DNA of 64,000 nucleotides from contig JAGUCH010000007.1 of the NCBI GenBank assembly GCA_019096065.1, positions 3,866,501 through 3,930,500 of the forward strand, read 5' to 3'. The position numbers and the translations under genes were made by a program. The notes beneath the pieces were generated by a model, which had not been told where the DNA came from, did no database searches, and saw nothing but the letters and a program-made list of their open reading frames with translations. Shown one piece after another: positions 12,145 through 23,124 of the stretch. Numbering within the stretch: position 1 is the first letter of the stretch; every line of letters begins with the position of its first letter. This DNA comes from Paracyclopina nana. Lineage: Eukaryota; Arthropoda; Copepoda; Cyclopoida; Cyclopettidae.

Positions 12145-13963
12145 CTCGCCTCGGCCGCATTTGCGTCACTGCTGAATGGGGCTGAATTTTCTTGACGCAG
12201 CTTTGCTATATGCTGTATGCTTTGCAGCGACTGCGAGAGGAAGGGCGCATATATACGTATAGAATGTGTGTGTGTACACACTCCTATATATCCTCACACT
12301 GTCGACCACTGTGGGAGCTATTGTAGTTCACATCCCAACTATACAAATGCGCCATTGTTGCTAATTTCAATTTAATTCACATGAATACCTTTTTCGGGCA
12401 TTCATAGCTGCATTCACCTAAAAAATATAAAACAAGCTGTCACTCAAGGATTTATTAGCATATTAGTAGGTATGTTTATTTTTCGAATGACATGAAAGGC
12501 AGTTAATGTGCTGTAGCGGTTTATCTGGAATCTTGGGGTTTGTTTGAAAGAACACTTTCTCTTGCAGTGCACTTTGTCCCTAGTTTACCTGCACGGTGGT
12601 GGTGTCCAAACTCTTGCCATGCTGGCATGGGTGGGCCTCTGCCATTTTTCCACGCAGAGAAACTTCTCTGAAAAAAGCTCTGATCTCTTTTTTCATGCTT
12701 TGTTAATTTTATAAAAATACCTGGGGGAGCAAAGTAAATTATGCTTTGTAGCTCTGCTGAAATCAATCTCACAGTGGACCCATGCTAAGTGTCCATTCCA
12801 TAGTGAGGCTGACGGAGAAAACTTCCCCTCACAAAGGCAATGGACAGTTGATTGCACGCCCAATTTTCTCAATAGATACAAAGGAACCAATTTACGTGAA
12901 TGCACAGTTAGGCAATGCTCGAAGTTGTTTATTGACAAATCACGAAATCAATAGTTGAAAAAGGAAAATTATCCGCGCATCTCGAATCTAGCAATAATAA
13001 ATTCACCCAAATTTTCGGAAATGAAAAGTAGTAATTTTTGGCTGGATAACAAAGGAAGTGCGCATTCAGTTTGACCGAAAAATAAGGAAATTGCTGCGCG
13101 CCGCGCGTTGAAATCACCCGCGCTATAACCGCAGCTCGTATAATAAACCAGACGCGACTGATTACCAGTCTTCTTCATTTTCACAGCATCGTGTCATTAT
13201 GAAGTGCGAGACCGCAAAAAAGCTCAAAAGCCATTAGATGGTGAAATGCGCCACATTTCCTTAAGCCATTTTTAATTCTATTGGAAACTGGCGAAAAAAT
13301 GGAGTCAAGGTTAACCGCTCTTGCAGCAAGCTACTTCAGTATATACTATAGCGTACGAGTTTTCTCCGGTCGGCTCAGCTGAGCTATGACAATGAGATAC
13401 TTGTCCTGGGGGTAGGACTGTCCTTCGCATACTACTCATCACGCGAGAAAATCACTATTTTTTCTACCTATTGACGACGATGAAAGTTCGTGCGCATAAT
13501 CACAAAGAGCGTGTAATGGCCGGGCAATTCGAGGCAAGCCCCATTTCCTATTATTTTCTTTCGAGCCATTGAGCTTTGGCCAGAGAAGATGAGATTTTTC
13601 CGCTTTGTTTTACATACAAGTTTAGCAAAACTTGGCAGAGCACCTACGACTATTTCCAATTCATTAGTCTTCTAGCGGAAACGAGGCCAGAAGAGAAAAT
13701 CTATTATGGGGAAAATTATGGGCCTTCTCCGCGTTTGATTGACATGAAATATCATGGGAAATTCCGGTGGTCTGATTTGTGTGCATAATGCATTTTAATA
13801 AGATAATAATAGAGCTTGTGCGTCGTCGACGGTGAATTGAAGAGATCAGCAGGATTTCCCTTCAAAGGGAATTACGAGCATTACTGAAAGATGGATAGAT
13901 AAACGTAGACTGTATTTTTGTACAGACACACTAAACAAAAAACCAGTAAGGCAATTAGCCAGA
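12145..13963. other. Intergenic, no gene seen
   Basis: This is upstream of CLIC and downstream of the pseudo-GAPDH gene. It holds a TATATA stretch at about 12249-12256 and TATATAT at about 12284-12291, either of which could belong to a CLIC promoter, and a TG repeat running into a palindrome near 12267-12281. The open frames are short and unconvincing. Confidence 0.45.
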
Positions 13964-16900
13964 TTATTCATCATAGTGCACGTGGAAGTTTGTGACGAGG
14001 TCAATGATTCTGTACGCATGTCCAGTCTCGTTATCGAACCAAATGACGAGTTTGATGGTGTCATCATTGATTTGGCACCCGGACTTGGCATCCACCACAC
14101 TCGAGTGCGTTTCGCTCGCAAACAGCGAGCTGGCACTGTTGTCATTGCTCATTTTCATGCAGTACCTCAAGACAGTTTTTAAAGGCGGTTCTTCAGCCGC
14201 TTCTTTGAGCGCCAAGCAAGCATCGCGATACAAATTCTCGCCACAGCCATTTTCCACCTGCACAGTGACATCGATCATGGACACCTCTGGCGTCGGAACG
14301 TACACGCAAATCCCGTGGAATTTTCTGTGCAGAAAGGGCAGAATGCGTAGCATTTCCTCGTCAAAGCTGGGGAACTGCGTGGGCACGAGGTTCTCGGAAA
14401 AGTCCCATTTCACCGACCTCGTGTGCGAAGAAGGGCCAACATTGGCGCATTTCACACTATCCTTGCTGCGACCGCGAATACTCTTGAGTAAAGTGTACGA
14501 GCACGATTTCATCACAAATTTCCTATGGAGAACTGACAATACTGGTGCGAGGGCTGACGCAGGGGCTGACGCATGAGATATGACAGATGAGCCTTTGTCA
14601 ATCAGCTCGTCATTAAGGCCAATCACGACGAGTGGTGCGTCAGGTGAGGGCCCGGCTATGATCACTTTTTTGCACCCACCGTGCATCAATGCGTACGGAT
14701 CATCGGATTCGCATTGCATCTCGACAATGTGACGCATACGCACTCCCTTTTTGGCCTTTCGCAAATGAAGTCCGGCCTCAGCTTTGCTATTCAATGCCTC
14801 AGTGGCTTCCACGACGTAATTGACTCCGGACAGCTCCCAAGGAATTTTGGTGACGTCATGCTCTGCGTACACGTGAATGGCTTTTCCATTGACGACGAGT
14901 TGGCCTGTGGGCCCTTCGCGAACGCTCATTTCTTTGCCGTGATATTGGCTGTTGCTATTGGCTATGTCGAATTTCAGCATGTAGACCATATAGTGGAGCG
15001 GCACGAATGGGTCGTTTATGGCTTTGACTTCGAGTCCGGATTCGATGGCTGCTCTTAAGACGAGTCGACCCACCCCATTGAACCCGTTGATGCCAATTTT
15101 CGGCGGGAGGATTTTCGAGGGGGAGATTTCGACAGACTTGGCTTTGACTTCTTCTTCCAATGGAGGAGGTGAAGGAGATTTTGCCACTGGACTCGGTTCC
15201 TTCTTTGGAGGCTCTTCTACTGGCAGCTCAGGCTCGGGAGTTGGCTCTTTTGGAGGAGTGGCCTCTCTTGGAGGAGTGGCCTCTTTAGGCTTGGCCTTTT
15301 GGAATTTGGCTGGTTTTGCTGGCAGCTCATATTTGAACTTTTCCTTTTTGGGCTCGGCCTTGACCTCCCTCTTGTCAGACTTCTTCAACCGGACAGTTTC
15401 ACTGATCCCTGCAATGTCCTTTTGTCTCGGATCAAAATCCGGATCTACGTAGACGGACGAGCTGAAAACTGGAGCATCTCGGACTGGTCCGAAAATCTCG
15501 TCTAATTTCTTGGGTGCATCGTCGAATTGGTTGATGGGTTTGCGAGCGATGCTGCTCTGTCTCCGTTCCCTATCTTGGCGCTTCTTTTCGTTCATTTCCT
15601 CTTCTACTTTGGCCTGAGATTCCGCTCGCTCGAGCCTGGCTATCAATTCCTTTTGCTGCTCAATTTCCTTCTTCTTTTTGACATCCTCCAAAAAGCGCGA
15701 CTTGGAGGCCGATTTCTGTAGCTCGTTCTGCAACGCGAGGCTGCTCCGCGATTGTGACCTCTGTATTGATACGATCTCGTTGTTCACCTCTTTGAAGATG
15801 TCTTTCTTTGGGGTCGTGTTGACCACCTCTTGCTTCGGTGTGATAAATTTCTTGTTACTGACCTCAACTTGCGAATCGCTCGGCTCGATCTTCGCCGTTC
15901 TCTCACTCTTGCCCGCAACTGCACCCATTTCGGAAACCTACAAAAGGAATAGGAATTTCAGCATGTCTCAATTCAGTTGTAGCTTTAAAAGCATCGAATT
16001 TTATTGTTGTACATCCACGAAATGCTGCGAGCAGCAAGTAGAAAGCAACATGCATTTTGGGTAGTACCTTGGTTTCAGTCTCATCCTTTACAGTATTTTC
16101 TTCTCCTCTTGATGATGATGATGATGATGCTGGCGTAAATAAGTATTTTCCCTCTGAGCTTTCTCGAGCATCCTGAAAATCTATGAGATCTTTACCGCAA
16201 TTTTCCGGCGATACATCGGCTTTTTTATGGCTTCCTAATGATTCCTCTCCAGCTTCTCCCAAGGGATGACCTTCCTTTTTACTCGTTTCATTATTATCAT
16301 TTTCAACAGCCTTTTCAAATTGACTTCCAAGGGAATCTTCGCCATCACCAGCTAATTGCTTTTCATCAGAAATGTTTGTTGTTTGAGCATCACCTCGTTT
16401 TTCTGAACTTTCTGAGCTTTCCACCTCAGTTGATTGCTTTAAAAGCTCTTCGGACTTTGAGAACTCGTTGTTTTCACCAGGAGATGTCAAATCAAAATTC
16501 TCGCTTGAGCTTTCCAATTTTGTTTGGCTTTCGCAATTTTGATTGATTTCTTCTTTTTTCACAACTGGTGGTTCAATCATAGCTTCTTTACTATCTATAG
16601 TAGCATTTTCAGGCTCTTCTTCTACTTTAGATTTTTTATTTGATGGTATAATATTCTTCTCTTGTGGTAGATCACTTTCAGCTTCTTCTGAATTTGGTGC
16701 TAATTTGGTTAAGCTATCAGTTGCCCCTATTTGTGTGTGTGGGCTGCTTTTGATCTCATTTGCATCTTTTTGTGTTACATAATCTAGCTGATCAGATGTT
16801 TGAGTCTCATCTCGTTTTTCTGAATTTTCAGAGCTTTCCACCTCGTTTGGTTGCTTTAAAAGCTCTTCAGCATTTGAGAACTCGTTGTTTTCACCAGGAT

Positions 16901-18866
16901 ATGTCAAATCAGATTTTTCGTTTGAGCTTTCTAAATCATTTTGTTCATTTGCACATTTTTGATCAATAGCTTCTTTCGCCTCAATTTTAGTCACAATCAA
17001 AGCTTCTTTAATTTCTCCTTCTGCTTTGGATTTTTCACCGAACGGTATCGTATCTTCTTCTTGCGTAGCCTCACTTTTACCTTCTTCTGAATTTGGCCCT
17101 AATTTGGCTAGGCTATCAATTGCTCCGTTATTATGAGTGAGTGGGTTCGGGCAGCTCCATATGATCTCATTTGCATCTCTCTTGGTCATATTATCCAATT
17201 GACTTGATGCATTTTCATCAAATGCATTTCTTTCATCAGATCTACTTTCTCGGCCTTTAGGAGTTATCTCAATTTGCTTGTTAGATGAGTTTTTAATTTT
17301 ACCATCAGCTAGAATGCAATCAGATAGCACAGACTCAACTTTCTCATTTTCTGAATCTTTTATGGCTGCCCAATGTGGATGATTTTCTTCTTTTGTAACT
17401 TCAACAATATTTTTTATGGCTTCTGATTCAGTTGGCACATTTTCTTTAATTTGCTGGCCATCTTGTATTGATGTGGAAAATATGGGCTCATTTTCCTTTC
17501 CTTCTGCTTCCGTTAAAGAAATGGGCATATTCTGAAGATTTATGTCAGTTTCCTTGATCTCTGATTGTACAGTTACATCATCATTATTTTTCAGTGTAAG
17601 TACATTGTAGCCATGTGATTCTACCATATTTTCATCATTAATCTGTTTAGCATTCTCACAAGCTGTTTTGGTGTCAGGCTTGTTTTCTTCAATTTTATTA
17701 GCAGCAGTTGACTTACTATTATTTTCAGCCATGTCTGTTTGTTCCAGAATTGTAGTATTTTTCCCGTCATGCTGATTCTCCTGTTGGTTTTTCGTGTCTT
17801 TTTCAGAGATATCTTTTTTATGAATACTTCCCAAATCATCTTCAATAGCGAGAGCTGCCATGGGAGCTTTTTCCTTGATATTTTCATTTTCCTCGTGCTC
17901 TTTAAGCTTGACATTTGATTCACGTCCATTGACACTTTTTAACACATTTGTGGTATGGCTATCTTCCCCACTTTCTAAATCTCCAGTATCTGTAAGTCCC
18001 ATGGGACCGATTCTCTCAGAAGTGACATTTTCATCAGTTGGTGTAATTTCAGTCTTTTCAGTAATGCTTTCCCTCTCTCCTATAATTTCATCCTTTTCAA
18101 TTTGCTTTTCAGCTTCGTATTTCCCCTCAATTATTGGTGCAGCCTTCGCTTCTAACAGCTCACAGATCTCGTTCTGAATTTCAGACTCTTTAGCATTGTC
18201 CGATTTTACAGCATCTCCATTATTCGTGCACCTCAAGTTTCCACCCTCAATAGCTTTCTCCTTTTTAGTGGAATCGTCCACATCATTAAAAGCTTCTTGA
18301 GCTTTGATAGAGATAGCTGCAGTATTTTCTGTAGGCTTGACAATTTCCGGCCCAATTGCTGCACTAATCTCGTCTAAATCACTTGGACAGCTCGAGATAG
18401 TCTCAGTACCCTCCTTCGCAGGTAAACGAGCATTTGCAAGAATTCCGGCTTCGTGCTGATTTTCTGAAGCTTCAATATGTTGTTCATGCATCGTTTCACT
18501 CAGAGCATTATTAGTTGGCGTGGTCAAATTGCTTTCTTCTCGATTCTCGATGATCGGAGCTTCAAAAGAGTCAGTAGAAAGCGTGCTTGCAATATTTTCA
18601 GCTTCATTAAAAGCTAAATTACCAATAGCTGTTTCAGGGTCAGAGCGGCTTTCGCAGTCCTTGTTTTGAGGTGAAATTCCACTTAAATCCTTGATATCAC
18701 TGTCTTGAACTTTTACCTCCTCTGAAGTAATTACTTCTACAGGGAAAGTTGTTTCAATCTTTTGGCTACTGCATTCAGCATCTGTTGCGTCCACTTCATC
18801 AATTATGATTTCAACTTGGCAAAGAGCACCAGCAATGTTGTTGCTCTTTAAGAACTCTGAGGTTAC
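13964..18866 (-). CDS. Acidic repeat region plus GAPDH-like pseudoenzyme (3' part of a retrotransposon-split gene)
   Basis: Two exons: 16068-18866 (continuing beyond the inserted element at 23486) and 13964-15937. The intron 15938-16067 is in phase 0 (donor AAG|GTACTA, acceptor TTTTGTAG|GTTTCC). The first is about 930 aa of low-complexity Glu/Lys/Asn/Ser-rich sequence. The second has a Lys/Glu coiled-coil stretch, a Pro/Glu-rich linker (PPKEPTPEPELP) and, from about position 15100 to the end, a GAPDH fold: GINGFNGVGRLVLRAA, AINDPF, YVVEATEALNS, WFDNETGHAYRIIDL. The active-site segment reads SHASAPASALAP where active enzymes have SNASCTTNCLAP, so the catalytic cysteine is alanine, and the partner histidine is also missing. 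An insertion of about 27 residues lies before the KKVIIAGPSPDAP stretch. It is likely a binding or scaffold pseudoenzyme, not a dehydrogenase. Joined with 23486-24951 the CDS is 6180 nt, 2059 aa, with no stop. Confidence 0.85.
16384..17213 (-). repeat. Tandem repeat of about 400-414 bp inside the acidic region
   Basis: Two diverged coding units (about 16384-16797 and 16798-17213) encode roughly 135-138 aa each. Both contain matching segments such as PGENNEFS..EELLKQ, VESSE.SEKR and a KLGPNSEE/KLAPNSEE stretch. They lie in the disordered part of the CBM/pseudo-GAPDH gene. Confidence 0.75.
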
Positions 18867-19222
18867 TGGTGAATGGGTCTCTTCTTTCAGCTGAAGGACC
18901 AACTCGAAGTGGAAGGTGGAAAGCAAGGCCGGCAATAACGTGGCGGTCTTGAGCCCATTAGTGGAAGCGATCCAAAATGCGAGGACTAATGCACTTTGGC
19001 AGAGGTGACAGCTCCAGACAACAAGGTGATGAGGGAGGTGTCAATCTGTTCAATAAAGTCTAAGTTGAAAACTTTAAAGGCTTCCTTCTCGTTTGAACGG
19101 TGAAAAGATACTGTTTATTTACGTTATTCTAGCGGGAAAACTCAGCAATACAAACATAGATATATATAATGCAAAAGTAGAGATCTGTGGCCTCAAGTCA
19201 AGGCCTCAAGGTCCTCACACCA
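18867..19222 (-). repeat. 3' LTR of the retrotransposon
   Basis: 356 bp, TGGTG...CACCA on the plus strand, matching 23125-23480 base for base as far as I can read. It carries the same TATATATA and AATAAA (minus-strand sense) signals as its partner. Confidence 0.93.
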
Positions 19223-19817
19223 AAAGCCTTAAGTGAGTAAGATAAGATTGGCAGTTAAATTCAAATTTATATGGGGAGGGCTATCAACTATGTGAAGATT
19301 TGAACTTGGCATGCTAAATGTGGGAATTAAACATGTTTATGAATAAGTATAGGCACTGGTGAAGTCTTTGAACTCGGCATGGTTTCACTTAAGTGTCAAA
19401 GTCCTGAGGGCGAACTCACTCACAAATGTCCGTAGTGGGATCGGCCTTTCGTCCTTCTTGCTTAAGCAGTCTTCACTCCAGCATTCAAGCTTTTGAGCAT
19501 CAAAGCACTGAGGGCGAATTTACTGACTATGGTGTAGCAAATTCGGCCTTTCGTTCCTCTAGCTTAAGCTTCTGATTTTCAATCACATATAAGGCAGACA
19601 AGTTGTTTTTGTTGAAGCCTTGCTCATGATGTGACAAGACAAAGCAGTAAAGACGAGTTTCACAGCCATCTTCTCTAGTCTTCTGACAAAATATAATACG
19701 GTTACGCAGCTGCGTCTGACTAGCACTATTAGATTTACACAAACATAAACAGGTAATTTTGGTAAAAGGTACACTTCTGACAAGCAGGGAGGCTTCAGAC
19801 CAGGGTGGTGGTGCTAG
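19223..19817 (-). other. Non-coding tail of the retrotransposon with a 102-bp tandem duplication
   Basis: About 600 bp between the gag stop and the 3' LTR, the place where pol would lie in a complete element. A unit containing ctgagggcgaa, cggcctttcgt and cttaagc occurs twice, about 102 bp apart (about 19388-19470 and 19495-19572). Four CTTAAG sites occur here. No pol remnant is recognisable. Confidence 0.65.
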
Positions 19818-22800
19818 TTATGACAAGCTGGAGAGCTCACCATTAATGGGACGTTGCAGGGGAGAGGCCACAGACACATTTTTTGAGTCTATCAACAGCT
19901 TAATGGATTTTGTCAGCTCTTCAAGTAGTTGCTTTTGATCCTTAAGGTAGAGGAGCAAGGTGTCTTCATAAGATGTAGCAGCAATGGTGGAGCCAGACTT
20001 GGAAATGTCCGAGCTCTTAAGAGTGGCCTTTGCAGTGAAAGGGGCTGGCATAAAATCAGCTGAAGAATGTAGCCAGGAGTTGTGCTTGTCAGACTTGCAC
20101 TTATAACAGACCATGTTGGTTTTGCACTTGCGCAAGTTGTGCTGCCCCCTCAAGCACCTGAAGCAAGCATGAGCTCCCATGCAAAGTTTCAACTTGCCTT
20201 GCCCATCAGCATTCCTGAAAAGTTGACATTCAGGTATTGAATGAGGCTGTTGGCAAAGAGGGCACTCCAAAAAGGTTCTGTACTCATCTTGGGCGACTGT
20301 GACACTGGCTACATTGAACTCTTCTTCACTGGATACAAATGTTGGCTCACATTCAGCCTCTTGCAGCCACTTCATGTCAGACATGACTGACTTGCCACTG
20401 GCATAGAAGGTTGGCTGGGTGGTAGCTGAAGCTGGCTTAAGCCCTGTCTGAGGTGCTGGGTTCTTGGTGGAATCAGCAGCCCTGGCCATCTGGTAGGAGT
20501 AGTGATGCTGCATCTCTGAGCTGGCCCACTCATTGAAAAGCTCAAGTGTGAATGCATGAGTTTTTCTGCTTGTCAAGAATGTGTTGACAAATGGGCGAGT
20601 TGATGGCACAAAAGTGATATTTTGTATCACAAGGGCAGAAAAGGCAGTTTTTTCGAAGTCTGACATTTTCTCAGGGGCAGTCTCCTCCAATTGGAAGATG
20701 AACTCAGAGATGTGATCCCTGACGCTTTGAATTGTCTCCTTCTTGGTCATGTCAACTGGAGCCATGTTCTGCAACTTCTTGACAGCATAGTTGAGGAGTC
20801 TCTGTCGATCACCGAACTCTTCATCCAGTTCCTTAAGGGCTTGCAGGTAACCCGCTTTGGTGTGAGGTTTAAACTGCACAAACCTGTGAGCATGACCTCC
20901 TTTTGTGGCCTGGTTGAGGCGAATGATCTTCTCTTGGAGTGACATGTCAGGATCCTTATGGACAAAGTTTTTGAAGGCCACACGAAAGTGGTAATATTGC
21001 ATAAGATCTTCACCATCAAATGGAGGGACCTTTAAAGGATCGAACTTGATGGCTCTTTTTTTGCGAACTGAGGCTGAGTTATTGGAGCCATAGGCAGGGG
21101 ACTCATTGCTTCTGCCTCTTGAGCTGCGTTCATCTTCTTCAGAGGAGCTAGTGTCCCAGAATGGTTTTTTCTTGCGACCATCCCCACCAGACTTCTTCTT
21201 TTTGCTTTTCTTCGAATTATCATCGCTGCTGCTGCTATCAGATGGATCACCATCTGGATTGGGGTCTCCAGCATTGGGAACACATTGACCAAAGGAATGG
21301 GCCGTTGAAGGGCAACGTTTAAACGAGTCCGTGCTCTTGTCATAGACAAGTTTGACTCCGTCTCTGGTATAGACAACTTCTTGGGCAGGCGTGTAAGACT
21401 GGACTTTCATTGTCTTCTTCAGCATTTTTTCGTTGACCAATCCCTTAAGGTGGCTTTTAGTAGCGTTTTGTTGCAGTGTCAGAATTTCATAGGCTTTTCT
21501 TGCAGACTCCAAAAGGTAATTGTAGTTGGCATCATGAGTGTCAAATTCCTTGGCAGCCCGATTGTCTACGTCAAGCAGTTCAGCCCACCTCTGCTCATAG
21601 GTGATTAAAAGAGAGCTTAGAGTTGCCATGCTCATTGACAGCTTTTCTGCATCAGCCTGGCTGTTGATATCAACCTGAAGCTGGGCAGCCTGGAGCTTAA
21701 GCCTGTCCTTGAGGGAGACGAGAGCAATCTCTTCAGGGGTGACTGTTCTCTTGGACTTAGTCGACGCATCTTTGAGGCCAATGATTGCAGGGTCATCAGC
21801 GCTGACAGGGGCATAAGAGAGACGCTGACTGTTGCTAGGCCCTGGGGTCACTCCCGCAGTGCTTAAGCCTGGAGTCACAAGTTGAGTGGTGGCATCCACA
21901 TCGATGGTGGTTGAAGGCCTCCTTGGAGTGGCAGTGGCCTTGGACTTTCTTGCTCCCTTGGCAGTTTGGCAAGCAAACTCCGAAGCAAACTCTTCACCAT
22001 CAGTGTCGCTGAAGTCGAAGTTGAGATGCCGGTCAAGTTCTTCGTCATCGATGGTGACTTTGTTGGCCACTTCGCGACTTTTGGTGATGCCCTTCAGCTT
22101 GTCCTTAAGGCCTTGCAAGGCATCTCTTGCTCCATTGGCCTTTTGAGGCATGACAGCTCCCAGAGGATTGCCAGCTGCGTCATAGGCTGCAACATATCTC
22201 GGGTAAGCCTCGGTGAGGGCTGCTTGGGCGTTCTCCACTACGCTCAGCATATGCTTAAGCGTCTCATCAGATTCTGGTGCATCAAATGACCTGATCCTCT
22301 TGCGGTAGTCTCGACAAGCAACCATGGCCTTCTCAAGCACTTTGATAAGGACATCTCTGGCTTCTATTGCTGCAGTTTGCTTAAGCTGCCGGTCAGATTC
22401 CTTGGTCTTCTTTGACGAAGACTTGGAGGATGGCTTGTCTCCTCCTACGATGGTCACGCCACTGTCAGTGGTACCTGTTCCACTAGACGAGTTGGCAGTG
22501 GGGGGTCCCGATTGATTGGATGGATTGCTGCTGGACTGCTCAGCATTTCCATCTAAGTTGAGCTGGGGATTGTGTTCCGCCATGCTTAAGCTGGGAGACT
22601 CCGGATGAAAGACGTCTTCAAGATTGGCCCCCTCGTGATGTAGCTGCTCTGAGCTCGCACTGACTAGCGAGTCGTCAGGTTGAGCAGCTATGGCAAGGTA
22701 GTCTTGAAAGTTGCGTCTTGGCAAGGTGTTGGGGCTTGAGTGCCTGGTCAAGTCCACAGTGGCTGGGGAGATCTCCCAGTCTAATGATGAGACGAGCTGT

Positions 22801-22961
22801 TGCTCATTTAGAGACCGAAGCGGGCGATGTCGAGGCTTAAGCCACTGCTCGACTCTTCTAAAAGGGGTTGACGATTCAGACTGAATATGTGGGGGCAATC
22901 CTCTAACCCTGAGGCTCTTGCGGAGGCCAGTAGTTGGAGTCTCAGGCTCTTCATTGGACAT
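19818..22961 (-). CDS. gag: Gag polyprotein of the LTR element
   Basis: A 1047-aa uninterrupted ORF starting at the ATG at 22961. The N-terminal half is polar and partly coiled coil. Around residues 640-840 lies the capsid-like region typical of BEL/Pao Gag (FDPLKVPPFDGEDLMQYYHF, then LDEEFGDRQRLLNYAVKKL). The C-terminal end has three zinc-binding motifs of the BEL/Pao type (CPLCQQPHSIPEC, CFRCLRGQHNLRKC, CYKCKSDKHNSWLH at roughly residues 895-960). It would form particles and bind the element RNA. An intact frame agrees with recent activity. The reading frame ends without fusion to pol. Confidence 0.88.
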   Translation of the reverse strand: MSNEEPETPTTGLRKSLRVRGLPPHIQSESSTPFRRVEQWLKPRHRPLRSLNEQQLVSSLDWEISPATVDLTRHSSPNTLPRRNFQDYLAIAAQPDDSLVSASSEQLHHEGANLEDVFHPESPSLSMAEHNPQLNLDGNAEQSSSNPSNQSGPPTANSSSGTGTTDSGVTIVGGDKPSSKSSSKKTKESDRQLKQTAAIEARDVLIKVLEKAMVACRDYRKRIRSFDAPESDETLKHMLSVVENAQAALTEAYPRYVAAYDAAGNPLGAVMPQKANGARDALQGLKDKLKGITKSREVANKVTIDDEELDRHLNFDFSDTDGEEFASEFACQTAKGARKSKATATPRRPSTTIDVDATTQLVTPGLSTAGVTPGPSNSQRLSYAPVSADDPAIIGLKDASTKSKRTVTPEEIALVSLKDRLKLQAAQLQVDINSQADAEKLSMSMATLSSLLITYEQRWAELLDVDNRAAKEFDTHDANYNYLLESARKAYEILTLQQNATKSHLKGLVNEKMLKKTMKVQSYTPAQEVVYTRDGVKLVYDKSTDSFKRCPSTAHSFGQCVPNAGDPNPDGDPSDSSSSDDNSKKSKKKKSGGDGRKKKPFWDTSSSEEDERSSRGRSNESPAYGSNNSASVRKKRAIKFDPLKVPPFDGEDLMQYYHFRVAFKNFVHKDPDMSLQEKIIRLNQATKGGHAHRFVQFKPHTKAGYLQALKELDEEFGDRQRLLNYAVKKLQNMAPVDMTKKETIQSVRDHISEFIFQLEETAPEKMSDFEKTAFSALVIQNITFVPSTRPFVNTFLTSRKTHAFTLELFNEWASSEMQHHYSYQMARAADSTKNPAPQTGLKPASATTQPTFYASGKSVMSDMKWLQEAECEPTFVSSEEEFNVASVTVAQDEYRTFLECPLCQQPHSIPECQLFRNADGQGKLKLCMGAHACFRCLRGQHNLRKCKTNMVCYKCKSDKHNSWLHSSADFMPAPFTAKATLKSSDISKSGSTIAATSYEDTLLLYLKDQKQLLEELTKSIKLLIDSKNVSVASPLQRPINGELSSLS

Positions 22962-23103
22962 GGAGGATTGCTAGTCATGAATGAGTCAACACAGTGCATT
23001 TAAATGTCATTGCACTGAAATAAAGGGCAGAATTAGAGCTAGGTTAAATTTCCAGTGGGGTACTTGGAGTTATTTGAGTCCTAGTCTCAAGGAGGTTGAT
23101 TCT

Positions 23104-23121
23104 GCCCCACGTTGGGCGCCA
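23104..23121 (-). other. Primer binding site
   Basis: TGGCGCCCAACGTGGGGC on the minus strand, 3 nt inside the 5' LTR. It matches the tRNA-Lys(1,2)-type primer site known from several retroviruses and LTR elements. Confidence 0.8.
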
Positions 23122-23124
23122 GTT

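Noticed and set aside
16109-16129. GAT/TCA repeat as a separate microsatellite feature
   Set aside because: It is a short serine run in the coding sequence and needs no separate explanation.
15903-18935. A separate 1010-aa acidic protein
   Set aside because: Its apparent start lies inside the LTR without an ATG, and its end runs through a spliced intron. It is the middle of the CBM/pseudo-GAPDH gene.
19223-19817. Pol remnants in the retrotransposon tail
   Set aside because: No protease, RT, RNase H or integrase motif could be seen in any frame.
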